Shown: positions 45,583 to 58,729 of the stretch, piece after piece | Numbering within the stretch: position 1 is the stretch's first letter | Layout: every line of letters starts with the position of its first letter | DNA from: Microvelia longipes | Taxonomy: Eukaryota > Arthropoda > Insecta > Hemiptera > Veliidae | Direction: 5' to 3' | Assembly: GCA_018340805.1 (NCBI GenBank) | Contig: JACMZG010000008.1 | Coordinates: 27,807,414 to 27,871,413, forward strand | DNA length: 64,000 nt | Made by a program: the position numbers and the translations under genes | The notes under the pieces: generated by a model | Seen by the model: the letters and a program-made list of their open reading frames with translations, nothing else | Told to the model about the DNA's origin: nothing | The model's database searches: none

Positions 45583-46930
45583 GGGTACCCCGGAACGTTT
45601 TTTACTACATCAGATTCACGACGCTCATCTTCCTTTCTTGAGACTCGCATCGCTCGTTCTCAGTCAGTAAATACAATACCTCGCTCGATACTGCTTAACT
45701 TTTATTATCCAAAAAAACCCGTAGCATTGAAACGTACATGCCGTATTTAAAAGAATCGTAGTAAACTTATGTATTACGTAAATTACTTTACGTAATAAAT
45801 AAGTTTATTTAAACTAAATTTCAATTTAGTAATTTGAACTAATTAGATTATTTTCCTTTTTTTGCAACATTTTAAAAATTATACAAGTAATTCGATAAAA
45901 ATTGAACTAGTACTGATAATGAGATGAAACTTGGCACATATTTTAGTCATGTATATGACTAAAAGCGCGCCTAACCGCAAATTAATTAAAAAAAGTTTCC
46001 GCGTATTATAATTTTTTTGAAATATTTGTTGAGTTATTACTGCAGGTTAGTAAGGTCATAAAACAATTTTTTCGGATAGCACAACTAGACCAAAAGATCA
46101 TTTACACTGTTATAATCGGAGATACTATGTTAACAGACACACACACACACACATAGAGACAAGTTTTGACACAAGTTTGTCAAAACTACACAGGAGGACC
46201 AAAAACACCTAAAACCTTAGAATACTACTATTTATTGAAGGGACTACTATTTAGGAGAGCTATTTAGGGGGGCTTTTTACGATTTTTTTACTACTATTTA
46301 GGGGGGGGGGCTTTGTGTTTTTACTGATAACAGAAAGGCGGTTCACTGGTGGTCTTAAGTAATGCTGCCACCCTAACAATATACAATTTTCGTATAAAAA
46401 AGTTGGCAATTAACTCCGGTTGCTGAATTATTATGTTCTATTATTAATTAATGATTAATTATTCATAAAATACTAATATAAATATCGGTGCATTGCAATA
46501 TTTTAAGCATTTTAAATTGTAGTTTAATGTTTTTAATTAAAATTATATTAAAAGTAATCTTCGTCAACTAAATGTAGATTATTGTATTCTGCTACCCTTT
46601 TGCCATTTAAGACCGGTTTTATTCAAATACTCTGCAGGTGTTTTAAGTTATTATATTTTCTTTACGATCTTTCTTCATTAATGGATATTTATGCCACATA
46701 TTTAAAAAAATGTTTTGTTGTTAAGGTGGTACCCTTACTTATGACCACCAGTCAAACGGCTTTCGTGCTGTCAGTAGAATTACATTGTGTTTACGGTCCT
46801 ATGCTCCTTCTATATTAGTATTATTCTAATCCTAAAACGGATAATTTAGGTCAAATCCCAGTTTCGGATTTTTTTGCAAACACAATAATTTTTCTATATA
46901 CCTACGGTATGAATGAGGAAAAGTGAAAAT
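45583..46930 (+). repeat. R1 copy split by an R5 insertion
   Basis: Head at 45583 (GGGTACCCCGGAAC) to CACCTAAAAC at 46215, resuming with CCTAAAACGGATAATTTAGG at 46831 and ending with the stem-loop and GAGGAAAAGTGAAAAT. The interrupted R1 reads through perfectly once the insert and one target copy are ignored. Confidence 0.85.
46208..46838. mobile_element. R5 TIR element (615 bp) with 8-bp target duplication
   Basis: CCTAAAAC at 46208-46215 and 46831-46838. Termini CTTAGAATACTAC and GTATTATTCTAAT. The subterminal blocks of the 39-kb copy recur (CTGATAACAGAAAGGCGG, AATGCTGCCACCC on one side; AGTCAAACGGCTTTCGTG and ACAATGTAATTC/GAATTACATTGT on the other). The interior matches the 39-kb copy in the opposite orientation (GACCGGTTTTATTCAAATAC). 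The left end carries extra G-rich mini-repeats with a G10 run. Confidence 0.85.
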
Positions 46931-47115
46931 AGATTAGAACGTAAATCTAAAGACAAATAGACAGTTATTAGAAACATAGTAAAAACGTTGTAACAATTTT
47001 TGTGTGCAGATGGTTGCAATTTAAATTTATGACTAAATAGCCATAGATATCAAGAGGAAGAAAGTGACTATCACAATACTAAGATGTATCATAAAGGCTT
47101 GAAAGAAAAGTAATA
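46931..47115 (+). repeat. R1-flanking sequence shared with 2.8-3.0 kb
   Basis: ACGTAAATCTAAAGAC, ACAGTTATTA, TTTAAATTTATGACTAA and ATAGATATCAAGAGG parallel 2781-2985. Confidence 0.55.
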
Positions 47116-47293
47116 GTAAGACTGCGAACCGCTAAGGACCAACAGCGGTTAAGTGGAATCGGCAAAAACAGTTTGGATCAGGTTGATACGATATGCTTTT
47201 TAGGGTTTGCATTTCAATTCTTTTATTTCATTACTAGTCATTTCGAAAAATTATTTTTGGAATAATCGTATGCGTATTGAAATTTTTAGGTAG

Positions 47294-47563
47294 TATAAGC
47301 ATAAGGCTTACAAAACTTTGACTCATTATTATAACAACCAAATACTTGACACCTCTAACCTTACGTCCTTATCAGAACATATATCAAAACTTGACCACCG
47401 ACCAGACAAAGAAAACTGTCGTATACTTCATACAGAACCACATACAGACAAAAGGAAATTATTAGAATTGATCTATATAAAAGCTGACAAAGACAGTATG
47501 TACAAAAAACAAAACATTAACAATCTTAGCAGTATTTATTATAATATTATCTTAAAATCTTAA
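47294..47563 (+). pseudogene. Penelope-like element, C-terminal endonuclease-domain remnant
   Basis: An open 90-codon stretch without a proper ATG whose C-terminal half fits the conserved tail of the GIY-YIG endonuclease of Penelope-like retroelements: SEHISKLDHRPD, then a CRILHTE segment, KRKLLELIYI, and a final NINNLSSIYY. Reverse transcriptase and the catalytic GIY-YIG start are missing, so it is a 5'-truncated copy. The hammerhead-like motif ~130 bp after the stop supports the assignment, since these elements carry hammerheads in their terminal repeats. Family assignment is by pattern recognition only. Confidence 0.55.
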
Positions 47564-47683
47564 TTTTTCCTTTACCCTTTTTTGTAACTTCATTTTAAAT
47601 TTATTTACTTAGTTAGACACGTGACATAAAAAACATTTAAAATTTTATTATTTTTCAAACTTTCTCATTTTTGTCATTTTTAA

Positions 47684-47735
47684 GGACTGAAGAAGCTCAG
47701 GATCCCTGGGTGAAAGCTCTTTGTCAATTTATTTT
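47684..47735 (+). ncRNA. Hammerhead-like core after the Penelope tail
   Basis: CUGAAGA (CUGANGA-compatible), helix II CUCAGG-AUC-CCUGGG (6 bp with one G-U), GAAA, then GCUC as at 30.2 kb. Helix I is weak (A-U plus G-U pairs), so activity is uncertain. A second GGACTGAAG lies about 70 bp downstream. Confidence 0.45.
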
Positions 47736-50332
47736 CAATAAATTTTAATAAAAAAGGACTGAAGTCTTCATTAATTTAATTGATATTGCATTATTAATAT
47801 ATTCTGTTTTTGTAAAAATTGTAAAATATCATTCCAAACTCTAATTAAAAATGCCTGTTAGTTTCTTAAGGTAAAATTTATCTACATTCTAAAAATGAAA
47901 CTTTCAACAATTAAATGGGAATAAATGCAATAAATAAGGACCTAGTTCTGTTTCTAAGTCACAATAGTAGTATCCTAGCAAGGTCGCGACGACGAGTAGC
48001 GATACTCGTTAGTAATAGCAAACAGTTTAACACCGGTTTTATTGAATCTACTGTTCCGTTATATTTAAAAGGAAAAGAATACGAAGAATCTTAAAGAGTT
48101 GACGGTATTTCTGGATCTTACAAGAGCTATACTGACTGAGGTATGAGTTAATGATGTCATGTGACCTAGCTCAAGCAAGTAGTTCAGATGACATCTCTCC
48201 CAACTTGAGTTTGTCAATTAGGTGACCTTTCCATCACAACGGTGTTACCTTCATCAAGGTCTCCGCATTCTCTTTCTTTTTAATATCTAGATCTGTATCA
48301 TCCAAGAGTTATTTTCACTGCAGGTAATTACGAGGAATTATTGTGAAGGAAAAAGAAATTTCAGTTCATCGTAAAAAATTGTAAGAATAACAAGATAAAC
48401 GACTAATGAAATGCGATTAAATACTTTACTTCTAAGAATTAGGTTCTTAGGTTTTTTTCATCGAGATTGTTTACTAGCTCTGGTTAGGTATACAACTAGG
48501 AGTTCAGTACAGATAACTAGCAATGAAAGGCCTAAAGCGCAAACATAAAATAGAGTTTATTTATATGAAACAAATCCACGTACTTTACTTATCTAACTAA
48601 ACACAAACCATAACTAACGAATAGTACATTATTGCTCAAGACTTAGAAGACGTTTTTTTCCGTAACGACTATATTTACTGTCGAGCCATCCGAGACAGTA
48701 AAAAGAGCGGAGGTAAGAAAAAGCCAATCCCAGTCGTATGGCATATGCTATTTTTTGAGCGTAGTAATAGTAAACAATTATTTAGAAGAAAAACAGTAAA
48801 ATTTATAAAACACTTGTTTCGATTACCTCGCTGGCCAAAAGTTTCAATTCTGTCAGCGAATTTTAAACGTCTGAATCACCATCCATGAATATTAAACACT
48901 TAATAGTAAATAATTAGACATTATTAATAGCACCTAGTAGACGTTTGAAAAACTTCACCAGCGTCTGTAAAAAAACTCTTTTTCAGTCGCTGACGTAAAA
49001 ACTACGAAACTGTCACTGACGGTAAAAACACATTTCATCTACTTTTTTTGAGGATGTGAAGGATGTTTGATTACTTTATAGCCGCCCGAAAACAAAAATC
49101 CGTATTGATTTTTTGTTTAAATATTACTTGATACCACGCCAAGGAGTATCACCACAGGGAGATTCCTCCTGTTAACACTGTGTAGTCACTTTATCTAGTT
49201 GAGCACTTTAGAAAACACAATTTTTGCACACAATTATTTATAAAGTTTGTCAAAAATGTTTCTTGTATTTTAGAAGATGCAATGAAATATATTTTGGTGA
49301 AATACCCTTCTAATAAAAGATCAGATCCTTTACGCTTTTAAAATAGTCTAAAGTCTAGACAAAATATCTTAAACATTCGTATATTTTCAATTCTTTGAAG
49401 TGCAGTTAGAATTTAATACATTGAGACAAAGTAATTTATTTTATAGTTAGTCTGGTGTCCACAACTTATCTAAATAGAAGTGATCAGAAAGTACTCTGCA
49501 AGTTTGCACAATTTGCTTTTACAAAAGACTTTATTAAGAATAACAATTAATTATTATCTCTAGTTTTAGTCTACATTATAATTAATGATAGTGAAATATG
49601 GTCATATGTAAACGTATGCTGTTATTTAATGCCCCGTAAGCGTCACAAAATCTGTAACAATTCATATGAACAACAATGAAGACAAAATAACGAAAACGAT
49701 GTTTTTATTCAAGAAGATTTTGAAACAACTATTGGAGTAGGTTTCGAAGCCACTAAAAGATGAAAAGCGAGTGAATCTAGATTGAAATCTCATTACACGA
49801 CAAGTAATTCTATTTACTTCAATCCCTAGGAGTTTCCAGTTAGGAGTTGACAGATGCTATTGTCGAGTTCGTGACAGCCTATTCAGAGGCTGGGATCATT
49901 GGCCCTCTGCATCCTAGGTTCCTTCACTTCTACTCATAAAGAGAACTTTTTGAGACGGATGTGGACGTATTATCCATCCTCGTTTAAAGGAGCAAAAAAT
50001 AAATAACCTTAACCTCCATCCACTTCCATAGTAAAAATTGATAACAAATGCTAATTATTCCAATATTCTAATTATACACTTATGAAGCAATATTTTAGAT
50101 ACTTGCTACCTTCTTTGGTTTGCTAAAACGAAACCTCCCCAATCCTTTTCAGGAACGGCCGATGAAATATAATCTTATTATATATTAAAGAATTTATAAC
50201 ATCAATTAAGAAAGAATTTGGTCTTTTAATGGATATTCTTAAATATTTACCACTCAATCACTTTTCATAGTCTTTAAATATTGTAACCAGATTCATGTTT
50301 CAATATTTCTTTCCAATGGCTCTTGCCATTTG
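47736..50332. other. Spacer, nothing recognised
   Basis: About 2.6 kb without supported genes or shared repeats. A short hairpin ACGAGTA-GCGA-TACTCGT lies near 47993-48010. Confidence 0.45.
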
Positions 50333-50453
50333 GTTAGAATCAGCGATTCTCAACCCTTGGGTCACGACTCAAAGTTGGGTCTCAGACGATTTTTGTTGGG
50401 TCGCGAGAAAATGAGTGGTAAGAGAATAATATTTTTAAATAATATTTTAAAAA

Positions 50454-50802
50454 GTATTAATAAAACACCCAAGTCTCTCCACATATAATATTTATTGACA
50501 GAGCCAGCTTACAACCTTTGTTTTTTACTAGGTATTTATTTATTTATTATTTATTACATTATTAGTTTATACATACATACTATAAATAAGTCATAAAGTT
50601 TGACAAAATTTAGACACTTAACAATTTTTGATTATTAACTTCAGAGCCTCAAAAAAGGTAATCCTTGAAACAAGAGGCTCTTAAAAGGTGTAGTCATATG
50701 ATTTATTTTTCATTGTTCAGGCACTGATGATGTCCGAAAGGTTGAAAGCTGGCTCTGTCAATAAATATTATATGTGAAAAGACTTGGGTGTTTTATTAAT
50801 AC
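50454..50802. mobile_element. Head-to-head snap-back with hammerhead, nested in hAT
   Basis: Arms of ~65 bp (50454-50519 and 50737-50802) are inverted and ~95 % alike: GTATTAATAAAACACCCAAG, GACTTGGGTGTTTTATTAAT, CAATAAATATTATATGTG. The left arm has only the 3' half of the hammerhead; the right arm has all of it. About 215 bp separates the arms. The strands diverge from the centre as at 17 and 30 kb. Confidence 0.75.
50720..50759 (+). ncRNA. Hammerhead ribozyme, type I order, complete core
   Basis: GGCA (helix I), CUGAUGA, helix II around UCC-GAAA-GG, GAAA, helix III AG-CUGG-CU, cleavage C at 50755, then UGUC. GGCA pairs with UGUC (one G-U). All invariant core residues are present. Helix III is only 2 bp, as is usual in Penelope-type hammerheads. 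Decayed relatives at 9.2 and 24.1 kb share its 3' flank. Confidence 0.65.
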
Positions 50803-51232
50803 TATATACTTCACTTGCACTTCTTCTTTTCTTGATTTAAAAAAGTGTTTACTTTTGGAAAATTGTACTAAACAAATATATTTTAATAACTTTATATCTA
50901 GTTTAATCATAATTAAACTTTTATAAACATTGATAAGAACTTAGATTGGCTATCCACCTTGTTATTTGTCAGTTACCGTCCACTCTTTATTTGATACATT
51001 CGGCGTCGATAGGTTCATTTTTGTAAGTTACACATTTTGTTGGTGTTGGTCTATCAAATTGTTTACATTCTTAGCTATTTAGGAAAATGGGTAACATTGC
51101 TCGTCTAACAATTTTAGTTGCCTGTCTTAAAAAAAAAATGAATAGAAGTAAAACCATAAATTTGGTCTGGCGCCAGGTTGTCGAGGATCGGACGTAAAAA
51201 ACCCACCAAGATTGGGAACTACTGGTTTTGAC

Positions 51233-52701
51233 TATCAAATATATCAATATAGTAAATTTTAAAAGCTTTACTAAGCGCTAAAAGAATCTAACGATGTTCA
51301 TAAAAAACTTCTGTACATTAGCTTATGAGAAGTAGGTAAGCTAATGAAACAAATTATAATTTTTCCAATTGCTAATTCTAATTCCAATTTTTAATTCTAA
51401 TTCCAATTGCTGAGTCAACCAAAATAAAACTATACTACCAGATATATTCTTATAATCTTTTTCAAAATTTAAAATTTACGTCGACTAGTATATATTTTAC
51501 TATCATGAGAACTAGCCAGCTTAAACACATATGTTCAAATTCAAAACGTTTCTTATGGTTCTTTTTACATTTAAATTAATAATACATACATAAATACAAA
51601 GCTGTCTTCAATTTTTGGAATCTGAAGCAGTTAAAAATGGGAAAGTGTTGGTGTCACACGCTAAGATTATTGACTAACTTTTCCTCCTTCTTCAAGAGGT
51701 ATGGAAATAAAAACCAGTAAAATTCAGGTAATAAATCTGATAAGATAAAATTACCTTGGTGGCCTGAATTAGAAATACTTAGTATACTCGTAAATCTTAA
51801 TCTTATTTTGTTACAAGAATGAGTAATCAAATCTCATATCATACAAACTCTAAAAGAATTGTATTTAATTAAGTTAAGATCTGACGACATCGACATTAAT
51901 ATAAGTCAAAATGTTGTAAAAGCGAATAACATTCATGCATATTAATGAACTAAGAGTAACAGTTACATGTAACCCTGTTTCAAGATTGCATCTTTTACTA
52001 ATTGATCTGACATATTTAGAAATAATCTTAAAAATCTACATTAATATTCAATGACTCTTTGGCACATGTCTATTAATATATTGAAAATAGCTCAACTCTT
52101 AACTCATTATAAATGATGTCAGATGCAATATTCTGAGTGCATTTTAATTTGTATTAGAATTATTTACTTGTTAAATTTGTTTAATACGTGACCTGCATTG
52201 TTAAACCAAATCTATTCTTTTGAGGAGCAAAGGTGTTATAATTTTGGGGTGATCCAAAAGTAATAAGACCATTTGAATCTCAAAAACGCTTCTTTAGAAA
52301 GATGTTAAGATTCAAAGCACATTTAATGTTCATTTTAAAGGTTCCCTTGATAACTGCTAGGGAACCGTTAAAATGGACATAACTCTAAAAATAAGAAATA
52401 GCAATGATAGAAATGTAGCCTTGCAAATATTTCCTTGGTTCTTTATTCGCGATTCAAAGTCCGTAGCAGCGCCACCGTCGCTGATTAGAAATTTATAACA
52501 AAAGTGTGATCGTTGTTAAAGTCCTTATGGGGTTTTTTTGGTTTTTCTTATTTATGACGATTATTTCACGAGTATTTAAATTGAGTGATAAGAAGGTGAA
52601 ATCATTTATCCTTAGTCTCACTTTTAAGTTTATAGAATTCACACATTTTTTATAAATTAAAAACAATGACTTTACTTCTATAATTTCATAAGCTATAAAA
52701 T
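51233..52701. other. Spacer; possible mariner-type end at 52252
   Basis: GGGGTGATCCAAAAGTAATAAGACC-type sequence near 52251 resembles a mariner terminus; no partner seen. GGTTCCC and GGGAACC form a short inverted pair near 52341-52366. No gene. Confidence 0.35.
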
Positions 52702-52747
52702 TAAGCTATGGCCATTTCACCCAACACTGTGGGCATCATCAGGCTAA
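52702..52747 (-). ncRNA. Hammerhead-like ribozyme, complete core
   Basis: Minus strand: UUAGC, CUGAUGA, helix II CCCA-CAGUGU-UGGG (4 bp), GAAA, then UGGCCAUA and GCUUAA. Helix III is the self-complementary AUGGCCAU (4 bp, no loop); the cleavage residue would be the A following CCAU. Helix I starts C-G, G-C, A-U and then mismatches. Unlike the others it is not in an obvious inverted pair. Confidence 0.55.
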
Positions 52748-52921
52748 TAAACTAAACACTACATTAACAACTAAAAATCACAGAAAACAAATAATAATGA
52801 TAATCCTAAAATAATGATAATCCTATGATAAAAAAAGAATTTGATCACCCTTTTGTTTTCCCGCCATTGGTATTGCCAACCTTACAACTATATCTTTGAA
52901 TCGCGAATAGAAAAATTACAC

Positions 52922-53540
52922 GCATCCCTCCCTGCTTCGCTCGTCCTCAGAATATACAATTTGCCAAAATTATACTGCAGCATGTCTTCCAACTCGCTTC
53001 GCTCGTCCTCAGATACTAAATGCATCCGTTTCATTCTCAGCGGTTACCCATACAGCACTAACCACGCTCAATGCTGCTTAACTTTTGTAATCCAACAAAA
53101 ATCATAGATATACTTGTCGTATTGAAACGAAACTTAGTACACTTATTTATTACGTAAAGATATACTTAGATATACTTGTACCGAATTTCAACACAACTGG
53201 ATTGTTTCCCGATTATTTTATTTTTTTAAAAACGTACACAAGTCATATAATAAAAATGGAAGTAATGCTGATAATGAGATGAAACTTGGCACATATTTTA
53301 GTCTTATACATGGCTACATGCGTGTGCTAAATCTCAATCCAATCGCATCATTTTCCGCGTTTTATGATTTTTGCTGTCATTATTGCAGGTTAATGACGCC
53401 ATTAAAGAGATATTTTCCGAATAGCACAACTAAAGCGGTAGGCTGATTTTCGTACAGAGGTTCAACTCTCTAAGCATAAGTACACTACGAGCTAGGATAA
53501 TAACAGACTCACACTCACACACACAGATCTATAACCTCCA
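52922..53540 (+). repeat. R1 copy, lacking extreme head and tail
   Basis: Begins at CCCTCCCTGCTTCGCTCGTC, has two CTTCGCTCGTCCTCAGA blocks and the 'gatgaaacttggcacatattttag' segment, and stops in the CACA/CAGA centre. Confidence 0.8.
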
Positions 53541-55135
<1,595 letters not shown>

Positions 55136-55183
55136 TTACGAACATTTATTAAAACATTTTACTTTCCTATCTTCTAAAAACAG

Positions 55184-55590
55184 GAAGGAAACCTCGGAAC
55201 TTTTCCTTATTAGAAACGCTACTCTTATCCAAACCACTTTTCTTCTCCTTATAAAATGAAAATCACCTATATTTGCTACTGTAAAGACGAATGTACCTAA
55301 AGTTTGAGTTTAGCATAAACTAGAATGTCTACATATACAGGCACTCTAGCAAACGTAATCTATAGGTAGCATACATACTCTAAACAGGCACTCTAGCTTG
55401 AACACCCCACAAGGGGCTAGTAGGAAATGTAACGAAAAAGAGACAGACACCCACACATACAGAATTACAACTTGATAAAATCAATCAAGAGGTATTAAGG
55501 ATTAAACATAATAATATACGTGAAATATTAGTTTCGGAGATTTTGTTCAACTTTTCCTCTAAACCTATGGCACAAATGAGGAAAATGTGA
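55184..55590 (+). repeat. R1 copy, strongly diverged
   Basis: AACCTCGGAACTTTTCC head and a tail reading CAACTTTTCCTC..CTATGGCACAAATGAGG; the CTTCGCTCG block is lost and the middle rearranged (AGACAGACACCCACACATAC). Confidence 0.5.
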
Positions 55591-55734
55591 CACATTTTCC
55601 ATCAAATTTCAACGTATCAGCAACTAATGATCCGAAATATCGGAAACTGATTGGTGAGTGAACGTATGTATGCACAATTTTCTTGACAATAAGGTTCATG
55701 CCACAAAACAAGGCCCGTTTTTAAGCGAATTTCC

Positions 55735-56215
55735 TTTAGCACAAATTTGCTAATGGAAAATTTGCTAATGGGTGTCGCCATGGCAGGAGTCAAACCTGTG
55801 ACTTCTCCCTATTGAAAACCAAATGGCTATGACGTCACCTGGTTTTCTGAGCAAAATTTTCAAAGAATCGATTAAATTAAAGGTTATTAGTTTTAGCTTT
55901 GAAAAAAGTTCTACATATTTTTTGTGGCATTGAAACAGGTCCGAAATATACGACCATTTTAAGTGATCAAAATGTCTACATATCATGTTAAATTAACGAA
56001 AACCAAAGTAATGTTTGTCGATGAAAAATAAATTTTGGGTAGGGTGTCGTATTCTATGTTTTAGGCGCTAAATCGAATAAACCGGTCCGAAGTCAATTCG
56101 AACACTCTAAGTGACCAAAAAGTAAAAAAAACAATAATATATTACCGGGAAATCTAAAAAAAACTGCCAGTAAACAACATAAGTAGGGAGTCGTTTTTTA
56201 TGTTTTTTTTGGGTT
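55735..56215 (+). repeat. R3 repeat with an internal minus-strand B box
   Basis: Landmarks: GCGAATTTCCTTTAGC, 'ggtgtcgccatggcagg', CGACCATTTTAAGTG, GGCGCTAAATCGAATAAA (near 56067). The segment from GGCGCTAAATCG recurs inverted at 63.76-63.88 kb. The minus strand holds GGTTTGACTCC (55786-55796), a consensus B box, so part of the repeat is SINE-derived. The minus-strand ORF here is fortuitous. Confidence 0.65.
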
Positions 56216-56224
56216 TGTGAGAAT

Positions 56225-56297
56225 GAAAATGGTCCGTAGTCAAAAGTCCGAGCTCTCAAAGTTAGGGTACCTGGGTTTGAATCCTGGTATGGACGAT
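56225..56297 (+). mobile_element. SINE fragment (tRNA-like head)
   Basis: TGGTCCGTAGTCAAAAGTCC and B box GGTTTGAATCC (56274-56284) followed by TGGTATGGACGATAAT, as in the 42.6-kb SINE. The SINE body is cut off by the R1 copy that starts at 56298. Confidence 0.65.
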
Positions 56298-57117
56298 AAT
56301 TTTTACTTTTCCTTATTTATACCGTATGTAGGAAAAGTATTGTGTTTGCAAAAAAATCCGAAGACGGGATGAAACCAGAATTATCCGTTTCAGGCGTTTT
56401 TAAGGCCTCTTAAGATGTTTTCGCAAAGTTGTCTTATGTGTTTGTGTGTGTGTGGGTGGGTCGGTGATTGTGTGTCTGTTATCATCGTAGCACCCAGTGT
56501 ATTTATGCTAGAGAGTTGAAATTTTGTACAATCGCTTTAGTTGTGCTATTCGGATTTTTTATGACATCATTAACCCGCAATAATGACACAGCGAAAATAT
56601 GTAAAATCATAAAACGCGGAAAATTATGCGATTCGATTGAAATTTAGCACGGATGTAGACATGTATAATACTAACATATGTGCCAGGTTCCATCTCACAA
56701 TCAGCATTAGTTCATTTTTTTCGAATGGCTTGTGTGCGTTTTTTAAAAAATTGTAAAATTCAGAAAATTATATAATTAAGTTAAAATTTAGTACAAGTCA
56801 AGTGCATACCTTTACCTAATAAATAAGTACACGAAGTTTTGTTTTAATACGACAAGTGAATCTATAATTTTTGTAGGGTCATAAAAGTTAAATAGCATTG
56901 ATCGTGGTCAGTGCTGTATGGATGTCCGCTAAGAATGAAACGGATGCATTTACTAGCTGAGGATAAGCGAAGCAAGTCCAAAGACATTTTGCAGGATACA
57001 TTTAGCGAATTGTATATTCTGAGAATGAGCGAAGCGAGTCCGAAGCAGGGAGGATGACCGTAGCGAATCCGATGTGATACCTCGGAAAAGTTCCGAGGTA
57101 CCCCGTACCCGATTTTT
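56298..57117 (-). repeat. R1 full-length copy
   Basis: From tail (TTACTTTTCCTTATTTATACC) to head (GAGGTACCCCGTACCCGATT). All family blocks are in order, including two GAGCGAAGC or AAGCGAAGC blocks and the GTGTGTGTG centre. Best minus-strand reference copy. Confidence 0.85.
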
Positions 57118-57171
57118 TTATTTTTCAAAGGAAATGCTCTAAACCATTAAAGATAAAAACTAACTGAGCTT

Positions 57172-57515
57172 TAAACTAGAGCAAATAATGGACTGCACAG
57201 TCAATTTCAAAGGAATAGTTTTGTATAATTAACAGGATAATTATGAGCATTTGCTTTGAAAAACACAGATATTAGTTACAAGAACTGGTCCCAAAAATCG
57301 AAAACAAATTGCTGTCTATGTGCGTATGTATGAGTTATATGGATGTGAACACGCACCAGCTTAGACGCTTGATCAAATTTTAATACAACTTGACACAAAA
57401 ATCAAGTCCTATTAGAGAAAACTAGAGCAAATAATGGAGTGCACATCCAATTTCAGAGGAATAGTTTTGTATAATTAACAGGATAATTATGCGCATTTCC
57501 TTTGAAAAATACAGA
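57172..57515 (+). repeat. Two ~95-bp direct copies, 247 bp apart
   Basis: Copies at about 57172-57268 and 57419-57515 share AAACTAGAGCAAATAATGGA, GGAATAGTTTTGTATAATTA and ACAGGATAATTATG with roughly seven differences. A local duplication. Confidence 0.85.
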
Positions 57516-57660
57516 AAACAAGTTACGAGTAGTGCCTGATAATTGAGTAACTGCTCAAGTTATAAAGCATGGACAGGAAACGTAAGCTAGAAAAGGATTG
57601 TTAAGCACGGAAATACACATTCCACAGAAAAATCGCCAAACATGCGGACCACCGCGCTAA
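57500..57660 (-). repeat. R2 unit
   Basis: Ends AACATGCGGACCACCGCGCT; upstream AAGCACGGAAATACACATTCC and AGTTACGAGTAGTGCCTG correspond to the R2 units at 27.4 and 42.2 kb. Confidence 0.7.
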
Positions 57661-58606
57661 AATGTTTATATTTGTGTAGGGAGGTAGGGAAGCGGTTTAT
57701 TTTTCGTTGTTTATATTTGCTACTTGTTAGCGAATTTTTATCATGAAAATGACGCTTATGAGGTTGTTTTTAAGATTATAGACGATAATTTTTGTTTACC
57801 AGTTTAGGCAGAAAATTATGGGCTTCTGCGAAAGAGATTATTTGAATTGCTCTAGAAATGAACTTTTGACACCCATCGCTGCCTAATAAACAATTTGCGC
57901 TACACTAAAATAAAGTGTCACTTTACAGCCAAGCTGCACAAACCACTGCTCATAAAGATACTAAAAAATCGAATTATTAAAATACTTTGAGGGATACGCT
58001 TTTAAGCTAAACGGAAAAGTAGTTTCAATAATTTTTTAAAGAAATTTAAAAATATGCTAAATTAAGACCAAAGTTTAAAGATTAAAATTAAATTAGATAA
58101 CAGATTGTACCACTAAACTTTTAGTTTTAGGTAAATAAAAAAAGAAAATGTCGGATATCACGTAGAACGGTATCTCTTATAGGGTAAGAGGTTATACACA
58201 ACTCCAACTGAGGTATCACGTCTGCTCCAGTCATCCTGGCATAATTAAACCCAGCCTCTTGTTGCCTTCTGCTACCCGATTATATTGGTAGCTAACGGAT
58301 TTCATGGTCGGTCTCATTTTATTCTTTAACTTAGTTTTGTATAAAGGACCAATACTGATAAAGAAGTATCCAAAATTGAAATCCTCGTCCAAAGGAGTTG
58401 ACATTACTTTTTACAGATATAAGGCTGAGTGGTCTAGGGCTTCGTGCTTCCAGCAAAACAGCAGACTGTTCTGAAGCGTTTAGGAACCTCAGTCCGCACT
58501 ATATACACATCTGCTTTACCTGCTCCGGGACTAATATTACTAACTAACAATATAGAGTTTATATTTAACATCATAACATGATGATCATAAGTTATCATGA
58601 GTATAC
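57661..58606. other. Spacer with a weak tRNA-like A-box stretch
   Basis: GGCTGAGTGGTCTAGGGC near 58424 resembles the A-box arm of class II tRNAs (Leu/Ser) but no B box follows. No gene seen. Confidence 0.35.
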
Positions 58607-58692
58607 CTATTCTGTGCAGTAGGTAGGAAAAAATATTTTTATGACTTTCATAAGGAAATATAATTTTATTTCAAAAAGCAAAATAAAACATT
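58607..58692 (+). repeat. 86-bp perfect repeat, copy 1
   Basis: Identical over 86 bases to 60352-60437 (starts CTATTCTGTGCAGTAGGTAG, ends AAAGCAAAATAAAACATT), with different flanks. Confidence 0.9.
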
Positions 58693-58729
58693 GTTCTACA
58701 ACCAAAAGGGAATTAGTGCTAGTAATACA

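Larger units (their letters stand above)
50333..51232. mobile_element. hAT-like DNA transposon, non-autonomous, ~885 bp
   Basis: The left end CAGCGATTCTCAACCCTTGG with GGGTCACGACTC and GGGTCGCGAGA is typical of hAT termini. The right end at 51224 reads, in reverse complement, CAGTAGTTCCCAATCTTGG. Flanking octamers GTTAGAAT and GTTTTGAC match at about half their positions, so the target duplication is decayed. No transposase. A hammerhead snap-back (50454-50802) is nested inside. Confidence 0.7.

Noticed and set aside
56862..57128. 88-codon minus-strand ORF resembling those at 16.8, 23.3, 45.4 and 52.8 kb
   Set aside because: All share peptides such as SLRSSS and CIRFILSG because they are the same frame of the R1 head. 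No conservation beyond the DNA repeat, and frames differ between copies, so R1 is not a protein family.
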